A stretch of DNA of 64,000 nt from 20CM-2-55-15 sp964633285 (GCA_964633285.1 CAZWGA010000011.1:45807-109806); one strand, 5' to 3'; positions 43,516 through 53,472 are shown, counted from the first letter of the stretch. The notes: generated by a model not told the origin, from the sequence alone. Numbers and translations are program-made.

Positions 43516-46052
43516 AAAATCAATCCGAGAAACCCGGGGATATTCTGGACCGAGGCATCGCGGCGATACGCGCTAACCTTGCCGCTGCCGAAGATGTGGA
43601 AACGGCCGCGTCCCGAGTTCTTCATCATCTTCAGAGCGAACACAACAAGGTTGTGGCTCATCCCGCATCTGTTGAAGCTCAGGGAGTCGAACGTATTCGG
43701 AGCTGCGAGGATTTCCGCGCGCTGATTCCGGCGTATCTTTCTTCGAGTCTCACGGCTTCGAGAAGATTGCTGCTCGAGGATCACACACACGAGTGTGTCG
43801 GTTGCCGGAAGGCCCTTCAGGAAGCCGCATACCACCCCAAGGCTCCGTCAAGGAGTGTTGTGGCGCGGCCGGCCGTGAGGCGCGTTCCTGTTGCTGCACG
43901 GTGGGCCTGGTCCGCAGCCGCTGTGGCCGCGGCAGTCGTGCTGACCGTCGAATTCACACCCGTCCGGTACATTCTCTGGCCGGTTGATGTTTATGCGATG
44001 GTCCAAACAGTTGAGGGCGGCCTTTACGGTGTGAATGGCCAGAGCGTCAGCCCGGTCGGAGCCGGACAGCGCGTTGAACGCCTCCAGACGGTAAGGACTG
44101 GGAATGCATCCGGAGCCGTTCTTCAACTTGCGGACGGCTCGCGTATCGAAATGGATGCCCGGTCTGAACTCTTTCTCGATCGCGCGCGCGACGGTGTGCG
44201 CATTCATGTGAACCGGGGAAACATTATCGTTTCCGCGGCGAAACAGCGTGGCGGCCATCTTTATGCCGGAACCACCGATCTGGATGTGGCAGTACTGGGA
44301 ACCGTGTTCGCCGTCAACGCCGGCGCCAAAGGCTCGCGCGTGACGGTTGTTGAGGGTGAGGTGAAGATCGAGCAGGGAAAGAACACGCAGGCGTTGAGGG
44401 CTGGACAGCAGCTCTCGACGGATCCCGCCATGGGCGTCGTTCCGGTTCGCGATGAGGTCGCCTGGAGCCGTGATGCGGCAAAGTATCAGGAGTTGCTGAA
44501 AGCCTTCCAGGTTTTTGGTGATGACCTTGAGCATCGCGTCGCCGGCATGCAGATGCGGCATTCGTCGAATCTCGTGCCGCTTGTTCCTGCGGACACCGTG
44601 GTATTCGCGTCGCTGCCGAATATCTCGCAGCCTCTTGAGCAGTCGTATGCGGTCTTCAAACAACATATCGCCGGAAACGAAACATTGGCGAACTGGTGGT
44701 CGCAGGAAGAGAAAGGGCCCTCCGGGCCTAATGTCGACAAACTCGTCGATCATTTAACGCGCGTGGGCCGGTCTATCGGCTCGGAAGTGATTTTTGCTTT
44801 TCCAAAGAGCACGGGCGGTCTGGTTGTACTGGCGGACGCTTCTTCGCCCGATCAGTTGGCCGCTGCGCTGACAGCCGCTGAAATCCCCGTCGTGCGATCG
44901 GCTTCGGAACTTCAGACGGCCGGCCGCACTGCCGGTCCGGTTGCCTACGTCGATCAGAACCTGATGGTGATTTCTTCTCCGGCGCAGGTTGCGCGAACGC
45001 TGGGTTATCGGCAGCAACCTGGATCGAACGGTTTTGCCGGCACGCCGCTGTACAACAAACTCGCGCAGTCCTATACCGAAGGTGTGGGCTGGCTCTTGGC
45101 GGCGGATCTTGAGCGCATCGTCGGCGGCAAAGGCGATGCAAAGTTCGAGCAAACGGGATTGGCGGATGTGCAGCAATTCGTTCTCGAACAAAAGACGGGA
45201 AGTGCGGGACCTTCATATTCGGCGATGCTCGCGTTCAACCAGAACCGGCGCGGCATGGCCGCCTGGCTGGCTCAGCCTTCACCGATGGGCGCGCTGGAAT
45301 TCATCTCGCCGAATGCTTACGGCGCAGCAGCCGTGGTCACCAAAGATCCGGCGCTGATGCTTGATGACATTCTCGGTCTGGCCGGCGCGGACGCCGGGCA
45401 AAGTTTACAGAACTTTCAGAACGAACATCGCGTAGATATCCGTCAGGATCTGGCGGCGCCGCTGGGTAATGAGTTCTTGATTGCCGTCGACGGTCCGATT
45501 CTTCCAACGCCATCATGGGAGTTCGTGATCGAAGTCAACAATGCGGCCCGGCTTCAGAATGCGATCGAATGGGGTGTTTCCGAATTGGGTCGCGAGGCCG
45601 CATCCCGCCAGCAACCGGCCGTCATGCTGACCAGCGAAACGTCTGGAGGCCGGACATTTTATATGCTCACATCGTTGCCGGTGGAGGTTCATTACACGTT
45701 CTGGGCGGGATATGTGATCGTCGCGCCGAGCCGGGCGCTGCTGATGCAGGCCATACAGAATCACGACACCGGAAATTCATTGCTGCATTCAGCCGCGTTT
45801 CGTTCCCAGCTTCCGGCCGATGGGCGCGATTATGCTTCCGGTTTTGTCTACCAGAATGTTCAGGGTCTTGCCAGTATGCTGCCGGCGCAACTGTTGAAGC
45901 AGAATCCGGTGACAGCGCTGCCGGGATTGATATCGCTTTATGGTGAAACGGATCGGATCGTACTATCCAGCAAGGGCATGCTGGGAATGAATATCGCTCG
46001 TATGGCAGGTATCCGGGGATTGATTGATGCAACGGGAATGCATGGCCGGTAG
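43512..46052 (+). CDS. Fused anti-sigma factor/FecR protein with large C-terminal domain
   Basis: An 846-residue membrane protein. Residues 60-105 form a zinc-binding anti-sigma domain (SCEDF, then HTHECVGC matching Hx3CxxC), a membrane helix lies at about 130-150, and a FecR domain at about 180-300 (LADGSRIEMDARSELFL, GTTDLDVAVLGTVFAVNAG). The remaining 500 residues resemble DUF3352-type proteins (VPADTVVFASLPNISQP). It probably holds the ECF factor inactive at the membrane while sensing something outside. It overlaps the sigma gene by four bases and precedes two ABC transporters. Confidence 0.82.
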   Translation: MKNQSEKPGDILDRGIAAIRANLAAAEDVETAASRVLHHLQSEHNKVVAHPASVEAQGVERIRSCEDFRALIPAYLSSSLTASRRLLLEDHTHECVGCRKALQEAAYHPKAPSRSVVARPAVRRVPVAARWAWSAAAVAAAVVLTVEFTPVRYILWPVDVYAMVQTVEGGLYGVNGQSVSPVGAGQRVERLQTVRTGNASGAVLQLADGSRIEMDARSELFLDRARDGVRIHVNRGNIIVSAAKQRGGHLYAGTTDLDVAVLGTVFAVNAGAKGSRVTVVEGEVKIEQGKNTQALRAGQQLSTDPAMGVVPVRDEVAWSRDAAKYQELLKAFQVFGDDLEHRVAGMQMRHSSNLVPLVPADTVVFASLPNISQPLEQSYAVFKQHIAGNETLANWWSQEEKGPSGPNVDKLVDHLTRVGRSIGSEVIFAFPKSTGGLVVLADASSPDQLAAALTAAEIPVVRSASELQTAGRTAGPVAYVDQNLMVISSPAQVARTLGYRQQPGSNGFAGTPLYNKLAQSYTEGVGWLLAADLERIVGGKGDAKFEQTGLADVQQFVLEQKTGSAGPSYSAMLAFNQNRRGMAAWLAQPSPMGALEFISPNAYGAAAVVTKDPALMLDDILGLAGADAGQSLQNFQNEHRVDIRQDLAAPLGNEFLIAVDGPILPTPSWEFVIEVNNAARLQNAIEWGVSELGREAASRQQPAVMLTSETSGGRTFYMLTSLPVEVHYTFWAGYVIVAPSRALLMQAIQNHDTGNSLLHSAAFRSQLPADGRDYASGFVYQNVQGLASMLPAQLLKQNPVTALPGLISLYGETDRIVLSSKGMLGMNIARMAGIRGLIDATGMHGR

Positions 46053-46061
46053 GCCGTTCCG

Positions 46062-47009
46062 ATGAGCAACTCTTTTATTGAACTGGAATCGCTGAACGTC
46101 AGCCTCGGAGGCCGGCCGATTCTGAAGGACCTTTCCGGTAAGTTCTCGGGACGGTGCATTGGTTTGCTCGGACCCAACGGCGCCGGGAAAACAACGCTGC
46201 TGCAGACGCTGCTGGGATTTCATCCGCCATCCGGCGGCACCGCTCGCATTTTTGAGCTCGATGTGCGCACCCGCATACGCGAGATCCGCCATCTTATCGG
46301 TTACATGCCCGAAACCGATGCTTACATCGCGAGTATGACCGCCATTCGCCTGGTTCGCATGATGGGAGAGCTATCGGGACTTCCGGCCGAAGCCGCGATC
46401 GAGCGCGCTCACGAAACATTGTTTTACGTCGGCCTGGGTGAAGCGCGATATCGCAAGCTCGGAACTTATTCGCTCGGCATGAAACAGATGGCGAAGCTTG
46501 CCGTCGCTGTCGTACATGGGCCGCAGATGCTGATTCTCGACGAGCCCACAAACGGCCTCGACCCGCCCGGCCGCCAGCGAATGATTCAACTCATCCGGGA
46601 TATTCGCGATACACGTGAAATCAATATCATCATTTCGTCGCACCTGCTGCGAGACGTGGAAGAATGCTGCGACGAAGTCATGATCATGAAAGACGGCCGC
46701 ATCGCGAATTACTGCAATCTTGAAGAGCAGCGGCGCGCCAATCGTAAATTCCTGCAACTGGAAACGCGCGGAGAGAACGCGCCTTTCCTTGAAGATATGG
46801 AAAAGCTAGGTTGTGAATGCGCGATCGATCAGCGGACTCATCGCATCAAGATGGTTCTGCCGGAGACCGTCGAGATTCGCAACCTTTACGAAATGGCCGA
46901 AGCCCACGCGATACAGATCCGCCGTCTCGATTACAAGCGCGACTCGCTGCAGGATATTTTCCTCAAAGCCATGGAAGCGAAACAGGGAAACGGTAATGGC
47001 CGTATATAA
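46062..47009 (+). CDS. ABC transporter ATP-binding protein
   Basis: A 315-residue ABC-2 type ATPase with Walker A GPNGAGKTTLLQ, signature YSLGMKQMAKLAVA (an LSGGQ variant), Walker B MLILDEPTNGLD and the switch His in IIISSHLLRD. A C-terminal extension of about 80 residues is typical of exporters of this class. It works with the permease whose ATG at 46996 overlaps its 3' end. Confidence 0.93.
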   Translation: MSNSFIELESLNVSLGGRPILKDLSGKFSGRCIGLLGPNGAGKTTLLQTLLGFHPPSGGTARIFELDVRTRIREIRHLIGYMPETDAYIASMTAIRLVRMMGELSGLPAEAAIERAHETLFYVGLGEARYRKLGTYSLGMKQMAKLAVAVVHGPQMLILDEPTNGLDPPGRQRMIQLIRDIRDTREINIIISSHLLRDVEECCDEVMIMKDGRIANYCNLEEQRRANRKFLQLETRGENAPFLEDMEKLGCECAIDQRTHRIKMVLPETVEIRNLYEMAEAHAIQIRRLDYKRDSLQDIFLKAMEAKQGNGNGRI

Positions 47010-47898
47010 ACGCAACTACAAGCGCTTTCAGGGATCGCTCACGCCCGAGTATTCGCGATTCCTGATTCTTCCGCGTTATTCCTTTCAAAACGTTTTTGAA
47101 TCGAAGTTCATTGTCGGGCTCTTTTTCGCTTGTCTCGTGCCTCATCTGGGCGCTCTCACCATTATTTACTTGAAGGCGAATGCGGGCGCCCTTACCGCTC
47201 TCAACCTTCCGTTTCTGCAGTTTCTTGCCATCGACGGAACTTTTTTCCAGGGACTGTTCCAGATTCAAACCTATCTGTCGTTTTTCCTCGTCACGTTTGT
47301 CGGCCCGGGACTGGTCGGTCCCGATCTGGTGAACAACGCGCTGCCGCTATATCTGAGCCGGCCTTTCACCCGGCAGGAGTACGTGATCGGCAAGCTTACT
47401 GTGCTCGTGACTCTTACCTCACTGGTCACATGGATTCCCGGACTTCTGTTGATCCTGATTCAAACCGATCAGGCCGGATTTTCATGGGTCTGGGACAACT
47501 GGAAAATTCCCGCAGGTGTGATCTTCGGATCTCTGATGTGGATTCTGACGATTTCGTTTATCGCGCTCGCGATCTCGGCATGGGTGAAAGTGAGGCCGAC
47601 GGCGATCCTTTCGTTGTTCGGAATTTTTTTCATCGCCGGTAATTTCGGACGGCTGGCGAATGTCATTCTTGGGCTCCGGACTCCATGGGGGCTGCTGATC
47701 GATTTGAACGTGACGATGCGAACGCTTTGGGGCTGGCTGTTTGTCGGCCAGGATAATTATGCAGACGTGTTTCGAACGCCGCGATTCGCGCATTTCGATC
47801 TGCCCGCCTGGACAGGGCTGTTATCGCTGGCGGCATTCTGCGCGTTTTCGGTTTTCCTGCTGATGAAGAAAGTTCGCGCCTGTGAGGTAGTGCGTTAA
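46996..47898 (+). CDS. ABC-2 type permease
   Basis: A 300-residue integral membrane protein with about six hydrophobic helices, beginning MAVYKRNYKRFQGSLTPEYSRFLIL before the first helix. The segment LYLSRPFTRQEYVIGKL is the amphipathic coupling region typical of NosY-like permeases. ATG 46996 was chosen because it keeps the N-terminus short; the frame is open upstream only as a shadow of the ATPase gene. It overlaps neighbouring genes at both ends. Confidence 0.87.
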   Translation: MAVYKRNYKRFQGSLTPEYSRFLILPRYSFQNVFESKFIVGLFFACLVPHLGALTIIYLKANAGALTALNLPFLQFLAIDGTFFQGLFQIQTYLSFFLVTFVGPGLVGPDLVNNALPLYLSRPFTRQEYVIGKLTVLVTLTSLVTWIPGLLLILIQTDQAGFSWVWDNWKIPAGVIFGSLMWILTISFIALAISAWVKVRPTAILSLFGIFFIAGNFGRLANVILGLRTPWGLLIDLNVTMRTLWGWLFVGQDNYADVFRTPRFAHFDLPAWTGLLSLAAFCAFSVFLLMKKVRACEVVR

Positions 47899-48851
47899 TG
47901 AGCACGGAAGACCGCCTCATCATTTTCGAAAGCGTCTCGAAGTTCTATGGAGAAGTCCTGGGTGTCAATCGCGTGAGTCTCGCGATCGAGCCGGGCATAA
48001 CGAGCCTGGTTGGTCCGAATGGAGCGGGCAAAACGACGTTGATGAACCTCATGGCCGGCCTGCTCCGTCCGACGAAAGGCGCCATCCGTGTTCTGGGTGT
48101 TCCGCCTTCGGATCCCGAAAAGTTTTATGCCAACATCGGATACTGCACGCAGTTCGATTCGTTTCCGAAGGGTTTGAGCGGATTTCAACTGATCTCATCA
48201 ATGATGGCTGTGAACGGCTTCGGGCCGGCGGAGTCGGAAAAACGGGCATGGTCCGTTATTGAAAAGGTCGGCATGACGGACGCTGCGAACCGGAAAATTG
48301 CCGCGTACAGTAAGGGCATGCGGCAGCGGATCAAGCTGGCCCTCGCCATTGCTCACGATCCCAGGGTTCTGATTCTGGATGAGCCGTTGAACGGACTCGA
48401 TCCAATGGCGCGCGCTGAAGTGATTGAACTTTTCCGCGGTTTTGCCGAATCCGGCCTGCACGTGGTGATATCCAGCCACATCCTGCACGAAGTGGACATC
48501 ATCTCCGACAGCATTGTGATGTTGAGCGCCGGCTATGTCGTCGCCGAAGGCGACATTCAGGGAGTGCGAAGCGAAATGGAAGATCATCCCATGCAGATTC
48601 TCGTTCGCTGCGATCAGCCATCGGTTGTCGCCGCGCGTGTCTTTCAACAGGATTCGGTCGTGGAAGTGAAAATTCACTCCGACGGTCATGGGTTGCTCGT
48701 CGCCACTCGAAATGCGGACGGCTTTTACCGGCTGCTGAATCGAATCGTTCTTGAGAATCACATTTCCGTGGAGGCCGTCGCGCCCGCAGACGAGAACGTC
48801 AGCTCTGTTTATGAATACCTTATCGGCCCCGGCGGAGGATCCACGTCATGA
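47898..48851 (+). CDS. ABC transporter ATP-binding protein
   Basis: A second 317-residue ABC-2 ATPase: Walker A GPNGAGKTTLMNL, signature YSKGMRQRIKLALA, Walker B VLILDEPLNGLDP, switch His in VVISSHILHE. Its start shares a base with the permease stop. It is only moderately similar to 46062-47009, so the two pairs may form one heteromeric transporter or two separate exporters. Substrate unknown. Confidence 0.93.
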   Translation: MSTEDRLIIFESVSKFYGEVLGVNRVSLAIEPGITSLVGPNGAGKTTLMNLMAGLLRPTKGAIRVLGVPPSDPEKFYANIGYCTQFDSFPKGLSGFQLISSMMAVNGFGPAESEKRAWSVIEKVGMTDAANRKIAAYSKGMRQRIKLALAIAHDPRVLILDEPLNGLDPMARAEVIELFRGFAESGLHVVISSHILHEVDIISDSIVMLSAGYVVAEGDIQGVRSEMEDHPMQILVRCDQPSVVAARVFQQDSVVEVKIHSDGHGLLVATRNADGFYRLLNRIVLENHISVEAVAPADENVSSVYEYLIGPGGGSTS

Positions 48852-49651
48852 ACTGGAATTTGTGGATAAACCAGACCTTGGCCGTTACGCGGTTGGAACT
48901 GAAGCGATTCATCCTGGCGCGGCGCTGGATCGGCATCTACCTTGTCGCGTTTGCTCCTTTGGTGGTTGCGATCATTGCCCGGATTCATCGAGGGCCCAAC
49001 GTGGGCGATGAGACGGTGCCTCAGGCATATGCGAATGTGTATCAATTCTTCCTGCTTCGTCTCGCTCTTTTCATGTCCTGCGCTGTCGTTTTTTCGCAGG
49101 TGTTTCGAGGCGAAATCCTGGAAAAGACTTTGCACTTTTACCTGCTGGCTTCGGTGCGGCGTGAAATTGTCGCGCTTGGAAAGTATTTCGCGGGTGTCAT
49201 CTTCGTGGGAATTCTGTTTACCGTTTCGGCGATCGGAATTCAAATCGTGATGTATTCGACCAGTCCCATATTCGGTTCCTACTTTCTGGATGGGCAGGGA
49301 GGCGGGCACGCATTCTGGTACGCCCTGGTGACGATCCTTGCGTGCGGCTCCTACGGCGCTATCTTCTTGCTTGTGGGTTTGCTGTTTAAGAATCCCGGCG
49401 TTCCCGCATTTTTTCTCCTGGGTTGGGAAACCTTCAGTTTTGCGCTCCCTCCGCTTTTGCAGAGACTAACCATCATTCACTATCTGCAGTCGATGTTGCC
49501 GGTCACCGTGGATAACGGTGTCTTTGCGATCGTGACGGAACCGACTCCGGCGATCCTCGCGATTCCTGCGCTGGTGGTTGGCGTAGCCATCCTTCTCGCA
49601 ATATCCGGATTCTTCATGCGCTTCACGCAGGTAACTTACAGCGCCGACTAG
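48848..49651 (+). CDS. ABC-2 type permease
   Basis: A 267-residue permease with about six helices; the loop HFYLLASVRREIVALGKYFAGV matches the coupling region of ABC-2 permeases. It pairs with the ATPase at 47898, with a four-base overlap, and closes the sigma/FecR/ABC operon. A 29-base palindromic repeat lies 12 bases downstream. Confidence 0.87.
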   Translation: MNWNLWINQTLAVTRLELKRFILARRWIGIYLVAFAPLVVAIIARIHRGPNVGDETVPQAYANVYQFFLLRLALFMSCAVVFSQVFRGEILEKTLHFYLLASVRREIVALGKYFAGVIFVGILFTVSAIGIQIVMYSTSPIFGSYFLDGQGGGHAFWYALVTILACGSYGAIFLLVGLLFKNPGVPAFFLLGWETFSFALPPLLQRLTIIHYLQSMLPVTVDNGVFAIVTEPTPAILAIPALVVGVAILLAISGFFMRFTQVTYSAD

Positions 49652-49663
49652 CATCGGACAAGC

Positions 49664-49692
49664 ATGTAGTCGCGGGTTTTATACCCGCGTTC
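49664..49692. repeat. 29-base palindromic repeat, copy A
   Basis: The core GCGGGTTTTATACCCGC forms a six-pair stem. The entire 29 bases recur exactly, in opposite orientation, at 59838-59866. Here it lies between the ABC permease and fdhD and could work as a transcription terminator. Confidence 0.75.
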
Positions 49693-49725
49693 GATCTCGA
49701 TCCAGCATCAAGCTATAATCCCGCA

Positions 49726-50523
49726 ATGCGCGATGTTCGCCGTGTATCCGTTGTAAAGCTTGACGACCACCAGCCGCAGAAGCTCCAGGATGATGTGGTC
49801 GTTGAAGAGCCGCTTGAGATTCGAGTGAATGGCGAACGGCTGGCCGTCACCATGCGAACTCCGGGAGACGATTTCGATCTTGCTGCCGGGTTCCTGTGGA
49901 CTGAAGGAATCATTCAGTCGGCTGGAGAGATCGGAACCATCGCGTATTGTCCGGATGAAGATCAGCCGGAATTGAAGAACATCATCAACGTGGGACTTGT
50001 CGATCGGGATCGCAAGCTGGAGTCGTCACGGCGGCTCTGGTCCAATTCGAGTTGCGGACTCTGTGGAAAAGCAGCCTTGGAGGCCATCCATCAGGTATGC
50101 CGGCCGGTATCGAGCACGCTGAATGTCGAGTACGACGTTCTGTATTCATTTCCTTCGAGACTGCGTGAAGAGCAATCCAACTTTGAACGGACCGGAGGCA
50201 TTCATGCAGCGGCGCTATTCGATTCCGCAGGGCGCTTGCTGGTGTTGCGCGAAGATATCGGACGCCACAACGCAGCCGACAAAGTGCTGGGCGCTGCGCT
50301 GCGGACGGGTCTGCCCGTAACGGAGAGCATCATGATGGTCAGCGGCCGTCTGGGATTTGAGATCGCCCAGAAAGCGCTCGTCGCCGGAGTTCCCGTTGTG
50401 GCGTCGATTTCAGCGCCTTCCAGCCTGGCTGTCGAGCTTGCCGATGATTTCGGGATGACGACGGTGGGATTCCTTCGCGGACGGTCCATGAATGTGTATA
50501 CCCATCCGGAAAGGATCCAATAG
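49726..50523 (+). CDS. fdhD: Formate dehydrogenase accessory sulfurtransferase FdhD
   Basis: A 265-residue FdhD protein, which passes sulfur from IscS to the molybdenum cofactor of formate dehydrogenase. It has the CGLC pair (Cys in SSCGLCGKAALE), RTGGIHAAALFD, REDIGRHNAADKVLG and MMVSGRLGFEIAQKA. No formate dehydrogenase is encoded in the window, so its partner must be elsewhere. Confidence 0.95.
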   Translation: MRDVRRVSVVKLDDHQPQKLQDDVVVEEPLEIRVNGERLAVTMRTPGDDFDLAAGFLWTEGIIQSAGEIGTIAYCPDEDQPELKNIINVGLVDRDRKLESSRRLWSNSSCGLCGKAALEAIHQVCRPVSSTLNVEYDVLYSFPSRLREEQSNFERTGGIHAAALFDSAGRLLVLREDIGRHNAADKVLGAALRTGLPVTESIMMVSGRLGFEIAQKALVAGVPVVASISAPSSLAVELADDFGMTTVGFLRGRSMNVYTHPERIQ

Positions 50524-50536
50524 GCTAGTCCGCCAT

Positions 50537-51565
50537 TCAGGGCGCGAGAACAATCTTTCCGAACACACTTCGACTTTCAATCCATTCGTGTCCCTTTCGT
50601 GCTTCCGCCAGGGGCAGCACGCGATCGATCACCGGTTTCAACTGTCCCCGGAAAACGCATTTCATAACGTCGAGAAACTCCCGGTGGCTTCCCATCGTTG
50701 AGCCCACCACCTGAAGCTGGCGGAAAAACACCTGGCGAAGATCGGTTTGAGGAGCGAACCCGGTCGTGGCGCCGCACGTCAGCACGCGTCCGCCGCGGCG
50801 CGCGGACCGAAGGCTGCGGACCCAGGTGTCTGCGCCGATGTAATCGACGACAACGTCCACGCCGCGCTTGTGGGTCAGTTCGCGAATTCGTTTGTCGAAT
50901 TCTTCTTCGTTGTAGTTGATCAGGAAATCAGCGCCGAGTTGTCTGGCGCGTTCGAGCTTATCGGAAGAGCTCGCCGTCGCGAAAACGCGGCATCCTGCCA
51001 TTTTTGCGATCTGAATCGCAGCCGTTCCAACTCCCGCGCCCGCTCCGAGAATCAAGACGTCTTCGCCGGGACGAAGGTTTCCTTTCGAGACCATCATGCT
51101 CCACGCGGTTAAAAAAACGAGGGGGGCGGCCGCCGCTTCTTCAAATGTCAGGGAATCCGGAATCGGCAGCACAATGTGAGCCGGGACCTTAAGAAGCTGG
51201 GCATAGGTTCCATCGGTATTCTCACCAACCATTCCGTAGGACACGCACTGGCTGCCGAAGCCCGATGCACAGAATTCACAGCGGCCGCAACTGATGCCAG
51301 GATTGATTGTTACTCGCTGGCCGACGCCAAGCCCCGCAACATCAGCGCCAAGCTCCCGAACAATGCCGGCTGCATCGCTGCCGACAATTTTCGGCATGGG
51401 AACCTTGATGCCGGGCATGCCGCGTCTCAGGAAGATATCGATGTGATTGATCGATGCCGCTTTGACTTCGATAAGCACTTCACCGCGCGCGGGTCTGGGA
51501 TCCGGCACTTCCATGTATTGAAGGACGTCAGGAGGACCGTGCTGTTGGAAAACGACTGCTTTCAT
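50537..51565 (-). CDS. Zinc-type alcohol dehydrogenase/quinone oxidoreductase
   Basis: A 342-residue MDR enzyme with GroES-like N-domain and Rossmann domain. It shows the structural zinc Cys cluster GISCGRCEFCASGFGSQC and the NAD(P) motif ILGAGAGVGTAAIQIAK. The catalytic zinc site is partly altered (NHIDIFLRRG in place of a Cys-His pair), as in quinone oxidoreductases. It reads toward fdhD and is divergent from the 3-hydroxyacyl-CoA dehydrogenase at 51593, separated by 27 bases. Confidence 0.9.
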   Translation of the reverse strand: MKAVVFQQHGPPDVLQYMEVPDPRPARGEVLIEVKAASINHIDIFLRRGMPGIKVPMPKIVGSDAAGIVRELGADVAGLGVGQRVTINPGISCGRCEFCASGFGSQCVSYGMVGENTDGTYAQLLKVPAHIVLPIPDSLTFEEAAAAPLVFLTAWSMMVSKGNLRPGEDVLILGAGAGVGTAAIQIAKMAGCRVFATASSSDKLERARQLGADFLINYNEEEFDKRIRELTHKRGVDVVVDYIGADTWVRSLRSARRGGRVLTCGATTGFAPQTDLRQVFFRQLQVVGSTMGSHREFLDVMKCVFRGQLKPVIDRVLPLAEARKGHEWIESRSVFGKIVLAP

Positions 51566-51592
51566 GCGAAGCAGTAGTCTATCCTACGCGGC

Positions 51593-52453
51593 ATGACGGA
51601 AAACAAGCGCATCGCAACGGTCACAGTCATCGGCGCGGGCATCATGGGGCGGGGAATTGCGCACGTCTCCGCGCTTGGCGGTTTTACAACGATTCTCAAT
51701 GATGTCTCCGCAGACCTTCTTCAGAAGGCAGAGGCAGCCATAACACATGATTTGCAGAAAGGCGTCGACATCGGAAAACTTACAGCGCCTGAATTAAAAG
51801 CCACGCTGGCGAGGCTTTCCACGGAAATCAATCTGGAACGCGCGGTTGAAAATGCCGATCTGGTTATAGAAGCAGTTCCGGAGCAAATGGAGTTGAAGCT
51901 GGAAGTCTTTCGCCGCCTGGAACGCGCATGTGCGGCGCACACCGTTCTTGCGTCAAACACTTCGGCTCTCAGTATTACGGAAATGGCGGCGGCAACGAAC
52001 CGTCCTGCCCGGTTTGTCGGAATGCATTTTTTCAATCCCGTACACAAGATGAAGCTGGTTGAGATCGTTCGGGGCCTGGAGACGAGCGCGGCAACAGTCG
52101 AGGCCGCTCGGTTCGTTTCGAAAAAGATGGGAAAAGAGACTGTTGAAATCAAGGAGTCCCCGGGCTTCGTGACCTCGCGCATCAACGCACTGATCGGAAA
52201 TGAAGCCTTCTACATGCTCGAGGAGGGAATAGCCAGCGCGCGCGACATCGACAAGGCCTTGAAACTCGGATTGAATCATCCGATGGGTCCCTTCGAAATG
52301 ATCGATCTCGTGGGGCTCGATACCCGCCTGAGCATCCTTACATTTCTTCACCGCGCTCTTGGTGAAAAGTATCGTCCGTGCCCGCTGCTGGTGGAATATG
52401 TGAAAGCCGGCCGGTTGGGAAAGAAAGCGGGCAAGGGCGTCTACGAGTACTAA
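51593..52453 (+). CDS. 3-hydroxyacyl-CoA (3-hydroxybutyryl-CoA) dehydrogenase
   Basis: A 286-residue NAD(P)-dependent dehydrogenase. The Rossmann motif is VIGAGIMGRGIAHVSA, followed by FVGMHFFNPVHKMKLVEIV with the catalytic His region, and SPGFVTSRINALIGNEAF. Length and lack of a crotonase domain fit 3-hydroxybutyryl-CoA dehydrogenase. It is followed three bases later by a methyltransferase. Confidence 0.92.
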   Translation: MTENKRIATVTVIGAGIMGRGIAHVSALGGFTTILNDVSADLLQKAEAAITHDLQKGVDIGKLTAPELKATLARLSTEINLERAVENADLVIEAVPEQMELKLEVFRRLERACAAHTVLASNTSALSITEMAAATNRPARFVGMHFFNPVHKMKLVEIVRGLETSAATVEAARFVSKKMGKETVEIKESPGFVTSRINALIGNEAFYMLEEGIASARDIDKALKLGLNHPMGPFEMIDLVGLDTRLSILTFLHRALGEKYRPCPLLVEYVKAGRLGKKAGKGVYEY

Positions 52454-52456
52454 ACC

Positions 52457-53464
52457 GTGAATGAAGCATCTTCGGCGAGTCCGGCGCAGCCTTTTGGACC
52501 GGGACAGCCGTCTCGCACTTCTATCGTGGTCGCGGCGCTTCGCGCCTTCGGGGCGCGCGAGCCGGATCCGAGTGTGCGCAATCCCGACTCGCTTGCCGAG
52601 CGCCTGCTGACTGCCGCCGATTTGGAGCTCATCGGGGAGCATCCGATTGCTCGCGCGATGCGGGAAGATTATGAAACGGGCCGGCGCAATCCGGAAGTCG
52701 CCGGCATGTCGAACCTGATGCTCGTCCGCACCCGCTTCGTCGATGATTGCATGCGCCGCGCGCTTGAGGACGGCGTGACGCAGGTTGTGATTCTGGGCGC
52801 CGGTTTTGATACGCGCGCCTATCGCCTTCAGGATTTGCTCGGCGAAAGGAAGATATTTGAAGTCGATTATCGATCGACTCAGCAGATCAAGAAGCGCCGT
52901 TTGGAAGAAGCCTTCGGAGCGCTGCCGCATCATGTGCGTTTCGTCCAGATCGATTTCAAGCACGACAAGCTGCTCGACGTGCTGACACATGCAGGATATC
53001 GATCGGGCGAAAAAACATTTTTCATCTGGGAAGGTGTCAGCATGTACCTGCCTGAAGAGGCTGTCCGCGAAACCCTTCGCATGATCGCAGGCAGTTCCGC
53101 GTCCGGGAGTTCCCTTGCGATGGATTTCGCAGAGAGCGCAACCATCGACCTGCTCCACAGGTTTCCGAATCTCTCACAGCATAAATACACGACAGATTGG
53201 GGAGAGCCGTGGATCTTCGGCATTCCCGACATGCGGGAGAAGGAATTCTTTCGCGAAAACGGACTCGAGTTGCGGGAAGTATTCTCCTTCTTTCGGTCGG
53301 AAGCGGCAAAACGTTATCTGACTCGCGCCGACGGCACGAGATTCGGCAGCGTTCGTGGAGCACCACCGGGACGTCGAGCGTTCGCCACAGTGATCCGGAT
53401 GTTATGGATGTTTCTTTCACGAAGCAGCCAGTGGTACGCCGTAGGCGAGTTGACGGTTCCGTGA
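52457..53464 (+). CDS. SAM methyltransferase, TIGR00027/leucine carboxyl methyltransferase-like
   Basis: A 335-residue protein of the TIGR00027 methyltransferase group. Signs are MLVRTRFVDDCMRRAL, VVILGAGFDTRAYRL for SAM binding, and FEVDYRSTQQIKKRRL. Start is GTG 52457, three bases past the previous stop. Substrates in this family are largely unknown. Confidence 0.87.
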   Translation: MNEASSASPAQPFGPGQPSRTSIVVAALRAFGAREPDPSVRNPDSLAERLLTAADLELIGEHPIARAMREDYETGRRNPEVAGMSNLMLVRTRFVDDCMRRALEDGVTQVVILGAGFDTRAYRLQDLLGERKIFEVDYRSTQQIKKRRLEEAFGALPHHVRFVQIDFKHDKLLDVLTHAGYRSGEKTFFIWEGVSMYLPEEAVRETLRMIAGSSASGSSLAMDFAESATIDLLHRFPNLSQHKYTTDWGEPWIFGIPDMREKEFFRENGLELREVFSFFRSEAAKRYLTRADGTRFGSVRGAPPGRRAFATVIRMLWMFLSRSSQWYAVGELTVP

Positions 53465-53472
53465 GATCCACG

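Noticed and set aside
51953..53158. A 401-codon minus-strand open frame
   Set aside because: It spans antisense of two well-identified genes, with charged low-information composition and no motif.
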